A stretch of 64,000 nt of DNA from Brasenia schreberi (lineage: Eukaryota > Streptophyta > Magnoliopsida > Nymphaeales > Cabombaceae). The translations under genes were made by a program, and so were the position numbers. The DNA lies in NCBI GenBank assembly GCA_036023115.1, contig JAYKKT010000073.1:17794501-17858500 (forward strand), read 5' to 3'. Positions 48,443 through 60,500 of the stretch are shown here, piece after piece. The notes under the pieces are model-generated. The model worked only from the letters and a program-made list of their open reading frames with translations, did no database searches and was not told the DNA's origin. How positions within the stretch are numbered: the stretch's first letter is position 1; every line of letters starts with the position of its first letter.

Positions 48443-50712
48443 AAATATATTATACCCGGAAACCTCTTCAGACTCGTTCGGACTTCAGAGAGAGAGAGAG
48501 AGAGGGAATTACGGGATGGACGATCAGTCGATGTCAGAGACGAGCAAGGCGGAGCGATCGGTGTGGTTGATGAAGACGCCTCAGTTGGTCTCCCAAACTT
48601 GGCACAGCCACACCAACTCCCCCCACCCCGTCGCCAAGGCCATTCTCTCCGTCTATCCTCTTCAAACCGACGCCTCTTGCTCCCTCCAGGTATGTATTTG
48701 CTTCATTCAGATTTCTCTGCTAGAATTTGAATTGCCCATACCGTTTCCCCTCCTTTGCTTGGCAGACGATTCTTGATATTGGTGTTTCACTGCTTTTTTA
48801 GATGATGGTGGTTGTTTGTGTACCTTATTGAACTTACCCACAGAATTTCGGTCCGTTTACAGGCACAAGAAATCGATTTCTTGCGTTTTTGTATGACGGG
48901 AGACGTTATAGATGAACGTCTTGTTCATTTTTATGTGTTCGTCTCGCTAGATATAAAAGCATAGTTGAATTTGGGCCTGGTTACGGTAATTAGGTAAGTT
49001 GTTCTTCTTTAATAGGGATGGAGTTAGTTTGTGGAGAGATGACCTTTGATGGTTCTGCTTTTGTTCGGTGCGAGATTGTTATGAATTCATAGAGATCTCT
49101 TACCCTTCTTATTTGCTATTCATATGAAATTCGTGCTGCCCAAGTGAAACTGGGTGCTTATTAGGTACCAACTCATCGTTTCTTCACAACAAACATGTTT
49201 GGATCCAACGGAGCAATCAACTTTATAAGTTTCATTATTCGCTTGTATTTACTCTGGTTCTAGTTAGGGTTCACAGTTACATAACAGGTTGCAAGCCTGG
49301 ATGAAGGAGTGTTGGGTTGCTGACAGCAAACATAAAACTTCTGTCGCAAATGCACTGGAGTCGATGAGCTCCAGAGTTAGCATGGGCGGGAACTGGAATA
49401 GGATGCAAGACCTCCTAGGAAGTACTCGGGTTTTACCTTCTAGCCGACCCCACCTATTGCTTAAGTTAAGAGGGCTTGGTTAATTTACGGGCAAGGATCT
49501 TTTCTTTCCTCTGCACTTGACTTTGTGGGCTTCTATTGCTTTATCCTCTATATAAAAGCAATTATAGGTTATAACTCATCAGTAGGAATCAAAGGAGTAA
49601 CGTAATGTAAATATATAAATAGTGTTCAAAATTCTAAACGTGTATACAATAATTCAATAATCTTAAAGATTCCATAATTCAAGTAGAAGAGATCAGATCA
49701 ACAAATTAATGGATTGGATCATTAGAGCAAAGAAGAAAGAACAATCCTTGATGTTTGCTCCCTTTTACACTGTTATTTCTGAAACAGGAAGCTATGATTT
49801 TGTTATTTTCAATCACAGTATTCCATAAGTTATGCTTCCAAACCACAAAGGAGGGATAGCTCTGTGTAGTCATGGGTTTCATGTGATGACGCATCAAACA
49901 GATTTGCCTTTATAACCATGTTATACCTCTAGAATTGTCGGAGGGTGGTGGTGACTCGAGCAGTCATTTTGGACCATTTCATCATCAAGATGCTGGGATT
50001 CATTAGAGTTTACTAAGTGACTGTTCAATCTATTACGTTGGGACTGCAGTGGAACGTCCATTATCTATATCATTGAGCCTTACTAGGAGATGTAAAAAAC
50101 AACTGCTTTTACCTTATTGTACGGCATTTTATTTGTTAGTTGGGAAGGAGTAGTTGTTTCTGATTGGTGTTTATCACATTATGTTGAACAAAAATAGTTC
50201 CGTTTGATGTCTCAAACTTCAATATATTGTGCTTTGTCAATGTAACACGAAAATGGTTTCTTATTGCAGTAAACTTTTAAGTTGTTTTGCTCTGATTATA
50301 AAAATGTTCATTTTGATCTTCCTCCAGTTTGATATGGAACTTACTGCCACTGACAATGCCAACATGCCAAAGAGTTACTCTTTAAACATGTTTAAAGACT
50401 TTGTTCCCATGTGTGTCTTTGGAGAGACAAGCCAAGGTAACTTCTGCTTTCCCTTACTTTTGTTAAGGTACTTTTGCATCAGGTTTTTGTTTTAGCACAT
50501 TCAGGTATATGTCAATTTTATGATTTGTTCTTTTGACGAAGAAATTTTGTATGCACCTCTGAGTGGAAAACTTTGACTAGAAAATTGATGTTTGTTGGTT
50601 CTTTTTTATTCTTTGTAAATTAACAAAATGTTCCCTTTCTGTTTTTTGTCTGGGAAGCATATGCTATGTTGTTATAGTACTGTTGTAACTTGTCAAGAAA
50701 AACAATGAAAGC

Positions 50713-50960
50713 CATGTTATATGTGGGATTATGTAATGTTGGGAGGTAAGCAGGACCAGAAGAAAACATATTAGAAACAATTTGGGAGGCATATTTGTCG
50801 TGTCTATTGTGGAAGAGATTTGGATATATCAGTTCTCATGTTATATGTGGGATTATGTAATGTTGGGAGGTAAGCAGGACCAGAAGAAAACATATTAGAA
50901 ACAATTTGGGAGGCATATTTGTCGTGTCTATTGTGGAAGAGATTTGGATATATCAGTTCT
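50713..50960. repeat. 124-bp tandem duplication in TFIIF-beta intron 2
   Basis: Units 50713-50836 and 50837-50960, both beginning catgttatatgtgggatt and ending ggatatatcagttct, are essentially identical, so the duplication is recent. Confidence 0.9.
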
Positions 50961-52642
50961 ATCAAGAACTGATGTTCTATCCATCGTAATGTTATGCCTT
51001 ACTTATTGAGCATTCTCATTTGTGTGGTTTGGCCCTTATGAGGAATGGAGGATCTTGCAATTTTTAGGAATGGATTATCTTCCTGTAACTACCTGACTTT
51101 GCACACTTCATCCTTGGAAATCTCTCAGCCTTTCTTACACCTTCCCTTCCCCCTCTTTTTTCTTCATCCTGGTTTGTGGTTGGGTGCTTGGGGCTTTGCA
51201 TCACTTTTATGCCAGTGTTCTTCGTCTTATACTTCTTTTGTTAATTCGAGGAATTGGTAGGAACACATTCTTCATTTTTCTCTAATCGTCATCACTTTTT
51301 GGCTTTATGGTTCAACTATTTTTCTTAGGGATTTTCTAATATTTGTTTTCTTTACTTTTTCACCAGAGCTGTTAGGTTCTCTTAGGGCTATTTAATATTG
51401 ATATTTTGGTGTGTCATTGTTTTTTGCAGCTTGAAAAATGAGGAAACTCTTTCCATTGATTGACAATATTTTGAGGGTTCCTAAGTTCGTATAAATTATA
51501 GGAAGCTCTCATCTGTTCTGGTGATTGTTACAACTGGTTATGATCGTTCCTCTTTCTCAAATTCCTATTTGTGCTCTGACAACATAGCATGGTTGCTACA
51601 TAAGCAATTTAATATATGCTGTATGGCGGGTTTCAGTGGAGGGGAAGGTGGAACATAAGTTTGATATGAAGCCCAACAATGAAAATATTGAGGAGTACCG
51701 GAAGCTGTGCAGAGAAAGGACAAACAAGTCCATGATAAAAAGTAGCCAAGTGCAGGTTGCTTCTTATTCTCCTTCAGTCTTGCAGTTTCACTTGTTTTAC
51801 TCACTTTGTTGCGTACTAAAGAAATTCCATTTTCATGTTCAAGGTGATTGACAATGATTGTGGAGTGCTTATGAGGCCCATGCCTGGAATGGTTGGCTTG
51901 CTCGGCACAAACTCAAAGGTACTTCTCAAGCATGATACTGTGTAGTTATTATGCAATTGTATTTCCTTAGTCAAGGAGTTCTCCTATTCTGCTCGCTGAG
52001 AACCTAGTTAGTGCACTATTCTCGAGTGTGACGCCAAATGTTTAAGGTTTCTTGCTCTTGGTATTTTGGCAGTTGAAGTAGTTAATTCGCAAGTTGTGTA
52101 GTTTCTACTTGTAAGCTATTGCCTTCCATTGAGCCAGGATAAGAAGAAAACTGCTCCAGTTAAAGGTCAAGACATGAAAAGGACACGTAGAGATCGTGGT
52201 GAATTGGAGGATATCATGTTCAAACTTTTTTAAAGACAGCCAAACTGGGCTTTAAAGCAGCTTGTGCAAGAGACAGATCAACCTGCGGTATGTTTATTGA
52301 TCCTAAATACTTTGCTCAAATTTTCACGCTTTCCTATTCTCTAGATTCACACTTGCTGACAGAGAGAATTGAATGGATTTTGTTATTTAGATAAGTAGCA
52401 GAACATGATTTGGTTTGTTGGGTCATTAGCAATACACGAGAGAGATGGAGATTTAATGAATCCTCTACACCGTCGACTGTTTACCTGGCATGGGGGAATA
52501 GGAGTAGCTTTTGCCTTCTCATACCATATCTTAGTTGCACCTAGGTGAGGATTTTGTTAGGTCCCGCTCTTGTTTCCGATCTCCATCTCCTTAGAGAGTC
52601 TTGTGATGGTGGTCGACTAAAACTATGCTAGCAGCTGCTAGA

Positions 52643-52672
52643 CCCCCCCCCCCCCACCCCCCCCCCCCACCC
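52643..52672. repeat. Poly-C tract
   Basis: About 30 bases of C interrupted by two A, in TFIIF-beta intron 5. Unstable or assembly-sensitive. Confidence 0.85.
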
Positions 52673-53220
52673 CGGTTATGGCTTGGCTGTTGGGTTTTCA
52701 CGATGGTGTGTGCATGCAACTCCAATGCTTCATTTCATGGATGCATGGTTTTCTTGGCTTGTTAGGAACACTACCGAAACCATTCTTTGGTTGTGTTCAT
52801 GAGATATAATATGAGCAGTAATAATAAGGAACTATCTTGTTTATTGATGACTTGAGACATGTTTGTTTTGATATTGAGGGCAAACATACGCGGTCGTGGC
52901 TCTACATTGAGGTTTGCCGCCTTTTATGCCAGATACTTGTACACCAAGGCTAGTCCTCATAAGATTGGATCTGTTCTGTATATGTATATATGCATGTGAA
53001 ATTAACCAAGCAAATGTGATGGGAATACTAATGAAAGAAACAAGGGTATTGTTGCTAGGTGACCACTTGATGGTCACCCATGATGTCATGTGTTAGGGGA
53101 ATGCGATGATTGGCTGAGGGTGGTGGACCTAAGTATGTATTTAAGAAAGGGAAGTGCACTCAATCAACAGAAGTAATAACATTACATGGCTCACCCTGGA
53201 TGGGGTCACCTCTATGTCAC

Positions 53221-53830
53221 ATGAGTGCGGGTGCGGGATACGGCAAATTTCAAAAATTTTGGGTGCGGCGACACGGCTAGGGTATATAATATTATATATT
53301 ATATATAATATTCAAGCTACATAGATCAATCATAATACAACTAGTATTTGCTAATTTTGGGTGCAATAGGTATCAATTAGCAAGTTCCCTTATAATGATC
53401 TGAAACTTACAGTGATTTTACGATCTGCAAAATATCTAAGTTATGGATTCAAAGAGTTTCAAGATCTTTTGTAGGATATAACATATACTAGTATTTGTGC
53501 TAGGATCCACTAGTGATGTCATACTCTTCTGTTCTGTTGATCTGACAATGCTCCTGGTCTTTAAATGTGTTTGGTGACAGATTATTCTGAGTCCAATTGT
53601 TCGCACCCAAAATCATTCAAGCAGCTTTATATTGTATAAAGCTATAATAGTTGTGTAAACATATAAATGGTAAAAAACTACTAATTTTATCATAATACAC
53701 AAATCAATCTTCATTATCCAGACCCATTTATCATAAAGTTACAAAAAAAAAAATTGCAATTTTTTTTTTGCAAAATTTTTTTTTTGGACATGCCGCACCG
53801 ACACGGTGTCGGTGTCGCACCAGTGTTGGG
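53221..53830. mobile_element. Possible TIR element in TFIIF-beta intron 5
   Basis: Left end gagtgcgggtgcgggatacg and right end gacacggtgtcggtgtcgca are related as inverted GTGCGG/CCGCAC-type repeats. The roughly 600-bp interior is AT-rich and non-coding, in contrast to the GC-rich ends. Target duplication not established. Confidence 0.4.
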
Positions 53831-54520
53831 GTCAACACTCCACCCCTTAGAAGTGTCTCTGTGACTTAGGGTCACCTTTAGGGTGACCATGAGCTGATCA
53901 CCATACTCAAGAAAGAATTTACCTTCAGTTGCACAGACGTCCTTATGAAATTAATGGATGAATGTCTGTGCACGCATGTTGGGAACCAACCTTTCTCATT
54001 TTCATGGCAATTGATTTTCTCATTAGATCATCAGAGCTTCTCATGCTGTGGAAGTACTGTGGCTTTAAAATAAAAGACTAGTGGTTGTTCTTGATGAGTA
54101 ATGCGGTTCTTTGGCTGAGGCCCAGTCAGAAGTTAGAAAATCTTACGTATTTTGAACTAACTTAAAGTTTTGCACCTACCCCGCACTATGCTTATTTGAT
54201 CAATGTTCCATCTTTATTTGACTGTGGCCTTATGGAAACATCTGTTTTGCTTGAATGTGATTTATTGTGGACTGAAGCACCACAACGTCCAAGCGGATGG
54301 AACCTTTTCTGCACGTACTGGTTGCTATTCTGTTTTGATTGAACCGATTGTATTGTTGCAATTTCTGCATTCCCAATCCTCTAATATTTCTGTTTCCTTC
54401 CAGCAATTCCTGAAGGAGATTCTGAACGAGCTATGCATTTATAACAAGAGGGGAACAAACCAAGGAACCTATGAACTTAAACCAGAGTACAAGAAATCTG
54501 CGGAGATCGATGCTGATTAG

Positions 54521-55035
54521 GTTCATTTGCTGCCGATGCTTAGATAAGAAACTTCTGGGATTAGTGGATGCCTGTGCTTGGGAGCATATTGTCGTGCCTT
54601 TTGTTGTATCCTGCTCGACTGTCGAATGCAAACTATGTAACATAAGTAGATGGTCTCCTTGCGAAGAAGTGGGGGACCTTGGCTCTTCTTATTGTTACTA
54701 GATTTCAGCTTTTACTTTGCAGGATTGGCCATAGTGACAGCCCACCTGTAGAGGAAGGGAAACAGGTAGAGGTTGTTAGTCTAGCCTCTCAATGTAATGC
54801 TCGGTTTGCTGTTGTTTGGTTATTGTTCAACTATATTGCATACACTTGGGTGAAAGATGGTGCTGTTTCTTTTAACTTAATATGGTATCAATTATCAAAA
54901 TATATTCTTCACGTACTGAGCCACAGATTTATGAGGATTTAGTTCGAGCTGATGGACCTTACGGTGCCTGAATGGCCTTCATGCTCGAAGCGAACGACAT
55001 ACTCTGTGCAGAGAAGTTTGATAGGAGGCCTATCA
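54521..55035. other. TFIIF-beta 3' flank, no gene recognised
   Basis: Probable former 3' UTR and intergenic DNA. Frames at 54679-54942 lack a recognisable family. Confidence 0.45.
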
Positions 55036-55039
55036 GGTT

Positions 55040-55387
55040 CCTGGTAAATAGGGACCCACAATTCCAAATCTCCTGGTTACGATTCCTCTGAAACCTGAAA
55101 CTTGAACTGATCCAGCACCCTTCAGTTCTGGTTCAGGTTCCTGGTTGAATTCCACGACTGTTTTTGATTCCGGTCTCTTTTGAGAAAATCCATGAAAGAA
55201 GGGTAGGGTTCTAAAACTGAAGCAAAGGACGACTTACAAACTTTGGTTTCAAACCGCTGATATTGGTTCCTGATAGGTGGAGTTGAACGCTAGCTGCAGG
55301 GGTCCTCGGTTCTGGTTTGATTTAGGTTCCAAAGACAGTTCAAGCTTGGATCAACCCGTTGGGCTGTGTCCAAACCAGCCACCTCTA
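55040..55387. mobile_element. hAT-like MITE, copy near 55 kb
   Basis: The right end aaccagccacctcta is the reverse complement of the family terminus; the interior is filled with ggttctggttcaggttcc-type motifs. Left end uncertain. Confidence 0.4.
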
Positions 55388-55509
55388 CCTTGGTGTATGG
55401 TTGGCATAACATTTACTAGATGCAAACTACGGAATTCAAGCTAAGAAAGAGAATTCTTAGTTCAGTTCTCCACCTTTTGGGTTATGAATCTTTCAAGCGT
55501 GTGTTGAAT

Positions 55510-55998
55510 CAGCGTGCTAGCAAGAATGCTTCAAGGTTTTGAAGCCCAACTGACATTACTATCACCCGGCGTTGGGCAGGCCCATCTGCACATGACACCA
55601 AGCGCCAGCTTACGCGCGCCCCGGGTTGAGCACCGCTCTCCGCTTCTTCTAGTGGCACCAACGCCTGTGTATGTGCCCTTCACTTGGCGCTACCGCACAG
55701 GAGCATGGCATGGACATCCAGCCAGCACCGAGTGATATTAGCCTGGAGACGCCGGGTCCACACATTTGATACCTATCTCTTTAGTTGTACCTAGATGCAC
55801 ATGGGTCTCCCTCTATATAAAGAGATGAACCCACCACGTTCATTTTGATTTTCTTCTTCTTCGGTTTCTTTTTCATTTTCCCTTGTTCCTCTTGCTCTCA
55901 TACCGAGTCCGGGCTATTATCCAGTCCTGTATCTCATTTCTTTGAGCTTCGAGATGTTAATACATATCGTATTGTGGAGAGGGTTGCTCGTTATCACT
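55510..55998. other. GC-rich patch with TATA, possible solo LTR
   Basis: 55560-55750 is GC-rich and unlike its neighbours; ctctatataaagagatg (about 55812) looks like an LTR promoter, followed by a T-rich segment. No second LTR, primer site or coding region is present, so a solo LTR or TRIM is only a guess. Confidence 0.3.
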
Positions 55999-56002
55999 CA
56001 GT

Positions 56003-56284
56003 TAGACATTTCCGGTTCCTAATCTGTCCAGCGGTTTCAATTGGAACCGAACTAGGTCAGGAACCAGTTGAACCCAAAACCGGTGAAACCGGAACCATGA
56101 TTCACCCGGTCCAGTTCCGGTTTCACCTTTTGCATAACCAAAACAGTCAGTTCAGGTATTTTTAAAAGATTTGGCTTATAAAATCTATTTTTTCATAAGA
56201 CTGCCGGTTCTAGAACCGTAATCGATCCTATGTCGGTTTGGTTACAGTTCTCGGTTTCAAACTAACTGGAAGTGAACATGTCTA
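56003..56284. mobile_element. hAT-like MITE, copy near 56 kb
   Basis: 282 bp, from tagacatttccggttcc to gaacatgtcta (reverse complement tagacatgttc): a clear terminal inverted repeat of the family. Flanking 8-mers do not match, so the target duplication has decayed or the ends are slightly off. Confidence 0.5.
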
Positions 56285-56384
56285 CACCATTAGTTTCCTC
56301 AAACCGAGAGGCTAAGTTTAGCAACTCATCAATTGCTGCCATCACCGACCATTTAAGCTTTTTTCTTTTCTGAACCGGTTCAAT

Positions 56385-56545
56385 GATAAAATTGTATTCA
56401 CATTCACCTTTTACTTTGAGTGTTATTTTAAAAAATTATAAAAATATTTGATAAAATATAAATATTTTTAGTATTCTTCTTTATTAAATAAAGAAATGGT
56501 GGACAGGTCAAAAGTGGAAACCAAGTGATAATCTGGTCCAACAAC
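56385..56545. repeat. AT-rich MITE-like repeat
   Basis: attcaccttttactttgagtg, A/T runs, and gataatctggtcc resemble the repeats at 4030-4320 and 27370-27525. Confidence 0.3.
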
Positions 56546-56549
56546 CTTT

Positions 56550-57385
56550 ATTTTTTACTTCTATCTTAACATGTTCACAAATTACTCGCATGCCCTTCTT
56601 TATCCTAACTAAACCTGAGCGAAGTTGAGAGGGGTTTCCTTAGATACCCAAAATAAATTGAACTTTTATTTGGCTGAAGTATTTTTTATTAAAATCTAAG
56701 AAAAAATAACTTTATTTACCTCAAATACATGGTTGGATGAAAACTTTAAACAACTGATGAGCTTTCATGAGCGAAATCGAGCTGAAAACACCCTGCTCAT
56801 TCAGCTTATATGGTTTAGTAAACTGAACACAAAAGTTTATCCATCCTTTCTTTTTAAACTTATGGGAGTCAAACTCTCCACCAGCAACAATCGCGCTAGA
56901 GGGCCCTGCCGGTGATGCTCTAGGTGCAGGTTTATCAATCTTTATACAAACGTATACATCACCCGTCCGCCATTGAAAACACCACTTCCAGTTCGACTTA
57001 CATGTGTTAACGATGCCGCCAAGGTTCATCAGGATCAAACTCTTCATCAGATTCATAATTGCATTACTTCCTTCTTCATGAACACATGAGATGGGACCCC
57101 AAAAAGGGCCTGAAACTGCAATTTGATACGTGGGGATGCAAAGACAATAAGAATCATGACCCAAGTACCTGCCTCTACACGAATTTATACGACACGAGTC
57201 CGACACGGACCTTGATTGCCAGCTCCAGTTTTGCTCGAGAAGGGAACCGGCCCCATCTACCGAAGAAAGTCAAGGGTCGTTCCTCACGGAGACGGAGACG
57301 ACATAATCGTCCTTGGAAAGGTTGTTGTGTCTATTTACATTAATTTATCCCGAAAGGGATAAAATGTTCGACAAGTCGCTCGTTC
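56550..57385. other. DSK2 upstream region
   Basis: No gene recognised; frames on both strands (56721-57206 minus, 57059-57343 plus) lack a family match. The promoter of DSK2 is presumably at 57200-57400. Confidence 0.45.
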
Positions 57386-57390
57386 TGGCT

Positions 57391-57415
57391 TTCGTCTCTC
57401 TCTCTCTCTCTCTCT
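57391..57415. repeat. (CT)n in presumed DSK2 5' leader
   Basis: About 12 CT units some 155 bp upstream of the start codon. Confidence 0.8.
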
Positions 57416-57567
57416 TTGCGTCTCCTTTCGTCAAAATCCTCAATCTGCGGTCTCCTCATCTAGGAGGGTACGCCCATAAGCTGCAGATCGGGCGTTTCTC
57501 CTCTTGTCTAGGAGAAACTGGGATTAGGGTTAGGGCTCTGTTTCTTATTCCGGTGTAGAGAGGTGCC

Positions 57568-60500
57568 ATGGGCGGAGCCGGTGATTCCGGTGAGACGACG
57601 GTGTCGGTGACCGGCGCAAGGGAGGAAGAAGGCATCATCGTCAACATACGGTGCTCAAATGGCTCCAAGTTCACCGTGCGCGCGGATTTGGGATCAACCG
57701 TCGCGGCGTTCAAATCGGTCGTGGCTCGGAGTCACGAAATCCCGGCCGATCAGCAACGGCTTATTTACAAAGGCCGAATTCTGAAGGACGATCAGATTCT
57801 GGAGAGCTACGGTACTCGATGAATCTCCTGTATCTTTTCGGTTTGATATTTCTTTTTCATCTAGGGTTTGATCATTAAATTGTCAGATTGTTACCGCTTC
57901 CTGATGTATGTTATGCATATCTGCTTTTCTCTTTGGGGGTTTTGTTCTTGAGAATCTCGAAAATTGATGCATGGTGACATCTTAGAAAATATGGTTCCAA
58001 AGTTGCAAATATTGTTACTTTCAAGATCTCTCTGCGTTTGATTAGGCCTTTTCTCGGACAAAGCTGACAGGATTATCTGGAAATTAGGGATCTTTCTCTG
58101 AAAGAACATGAGAGCTGTGAGTTTGCTTCTGCAGGAAATTGCATTGTCTCGTTTGTTTTTATCGTACCAATATGTGCTCGGGTGGTATCTGTTGGGTAGT
58201 TGCGACGCTTGGTTGATTTTTACAAGGCTGCAGTTCCCAGTTTCTGGCTGTCTACTTAACAGCTCATGGTCGCCTGGGATGCCTTCCACTTTCACTTATG
58301 GTGCTACAGTTGCTGGCTTTATTTTCGGACTATTTCTTCTTTTTCATGGCACGTAAAAATGTAGTTTGCATGTTTAAATTAACGTATCCTGAACCTGTTT
58401 AACCGATTGTTGGGCATCGATTTGGTAGTTTGTGCCAAGGAAAATGTTGAGATTCCTGTTTTTTTGTTTTTGTGACTTCGCAGATTTTTAAGACTGTTCA
58501 AGTTAGACTTTGTATGTCACTATTAGGACTACTCTATAGAGATGAACTGAAAGCTTTTGCTAGGGGGAGGAACACGTTTAACTTATTAAGATTCTGGCGA
58601 TGGGTTTTTCTTTTGCTAGGTGTGCGTGTCTGACTGTTAATAAGTATTTCTTTTACGTTCCTTGTAAATTGTAATTTTCCCCCTCTTTATGAGTTCTCGT
58701 CAATCATCTGGTTAGTTTAGGGAATCTCTCTGATCACTGCCTTTTTCCTGAAAACTGCTTGGTTGCTTGTTTCTTAATATGCTGGATTCAGTTTTCGACA
58801 ATTATTGACATCTCCAAGCTCTTGATTTAGAAATTTGTTGTCACATACCAAGCTATATGAAGTAGCTACCTACATAGGACCCTTCAACCAATGTTCTGTT
58901 GTAATTTGACCAAGTATTTATCAACTTCACATTTAAATAAGTAATGTGATCTTACATATCCTTACTCTCGTATGTGTTTTTCTGGTAAGATGGTTGTGCA
59001 TGTACGCATACTATATTGTCCATCGTAATTTCAAAGTTTAGGGTTTTGAACTTGAAGATCCTTTTCTGCAGTGAGATAAACAAAATGCAAGGAGAATAAA
59101 CAGTGCAATGAGATACAAACAATGCAACCATTAGGCTATGTAACACACACTTTAAGGGGTGTTTATTCATCAGAGACTCATGGATGATAGGACTGGTACT
59201 GTGCATGTTTGATTCAGTGTTAAACTTCTTTGAAAATGATCTTTAAGTAAAAGTGCTAACGTAACCTTGTTTATAGTATTACAATTTTTTTAGTCTTGTT
59301 TTAAAATTTGCAAAAACAAAAATGCTAGGTATATATATATATATATATGAACATAAATACATACAGACACATTTACCTTAATTTGTCCCTGTAGACACAT
59401 ACGAACATAAATACATACAGACACATTTACCTTAATTTGTCCCTGTACTCATAAAGTTCAAAGATGCTTTGTACTTTCAGTACCCATACCTATACAGGTA
59501 CAATGTGGGCCTAGGCAGGGTGTCAATGTTTCTTGTTTGACCTTAGTCTGGCTATACCAAACTCATTATGGTTAGGGACTGGAAACAACTGAATAAATCC
59601 ATTTTATTTGAGTCAGGCTCACAAATATAATTACTATAATGAGCTAGATACGGCGACTGCAAATTTATATCAAACCTGGACCCACAAGAAGTTTCATCAA
59701 TAATTCATGATCTGCGTAAAAACATTCAAAAAGCTTTTAAAAATGGAGAGGAGCATCGGGTATTCTTTGTGATAAGAAGATACCATTAAAGTTAAAAGGT
59801 AAATATTATAGAGGAGCAATTAGGCCTGCCATGTTTTATGGTTATGAGTGTTGGGCAGTTAATCATCAACATGTACAAAAGATGTCTATGACAGAAATGA
59901 AGATGTTGAGATGGATTGGTCATACAAGAAAAGACCGTATACATAATGAGGTTACTAGAAACAAATTAGGAGTGACATCAATAGAGGATAAAATGAGAGA
60001 ATATCATTTAAGATGGTTTGGACATATAGAAAGAAGATCAAAAGAAGAACCTGTAAAAAGGTATGAAAAACTAAATTTGGAAAGTATTAAAAGAGCTAGA
60101 GGACGACCACAAAAGTGTTGGAAAGAAACAATAAAGAATGATCTAGCTTATTGTGAGTTAACTGCCAACATGGCACACGATAGGGATCTGTAGAAACAAA
60201 GAATCCATGTAGCCGACCCCGTCTAGTATGAGAAAAGGCTTAGTTGTTGTTGTTGTTGTTGTTGTGACAGTGATATTATTTGGATTTTCTATGGGATCTG
60301 GATTTAGTTTTGTCATGGAAAACCCAATAGAACTGGATGCGTTCCTGGCCATGGCATCCTAAATTGGGTCCATGCCGGTACCTTGCCTTACATGGATCTG
60401 AACCAAGTTTGAGCCTTGAGAATTCTCCAGGCTATTTGGACATGTCCTGCTGATGGTAACGTATTTGCTGATGTGGCTTTCTTGATACTCTTCTGGCATT

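Larger units (their letters stand above)
48516..54520 (+). pseudogene. TFIIF subunit beta (RAP30) gene with premature stop and lost acceptor
   Basis: Six exons are recognisable: 48516-48689, 50328-50436, 51625 (or 51637)-51755, 51844-51918, 52138-52287 and 54404-54520. They spell a protein of about 250 residues with AERSVWLMKTPQLVSQTW, SLNMFKDFVPMCVF, KVEHKFDMKP, YRKLCRERTNKSMIK, KRTRRDRGELEDIMFKLF and NKRGTNQGTYELKPEYK, all hallmarks of plant TFIIF-beta, which binds RNA polymerase II in the pre-initiation complex. Two lesions: codon TAA at 52231-52233 where the family has Glu, cutting the C-terminal winged-helix domain; and AT instead of AG before exon 3 (51623-51624). A cryptic AG at 51635-51636 would restore the frame but drop four residues. 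Other oddities are VIDNDCGVLMRP with Cys and Leu at usually conserved positions. It is probably a decaying duplicate, unless the stop is a sequence error. Confidence 0.85.

Noticed and set aside
49280..49490. 64-codon frame in TFIIF-beta intron 1 ending near a tagccgacccca motif
   Set aside because: The end resembles a retroelement 3' terminus, but the match is too short to assign a family.
57059..57343. 94-codon frame with an Arg-rich tail upstream of DSK2
   Set aside because: No recognisable domain; probably promoter or leader DNA.
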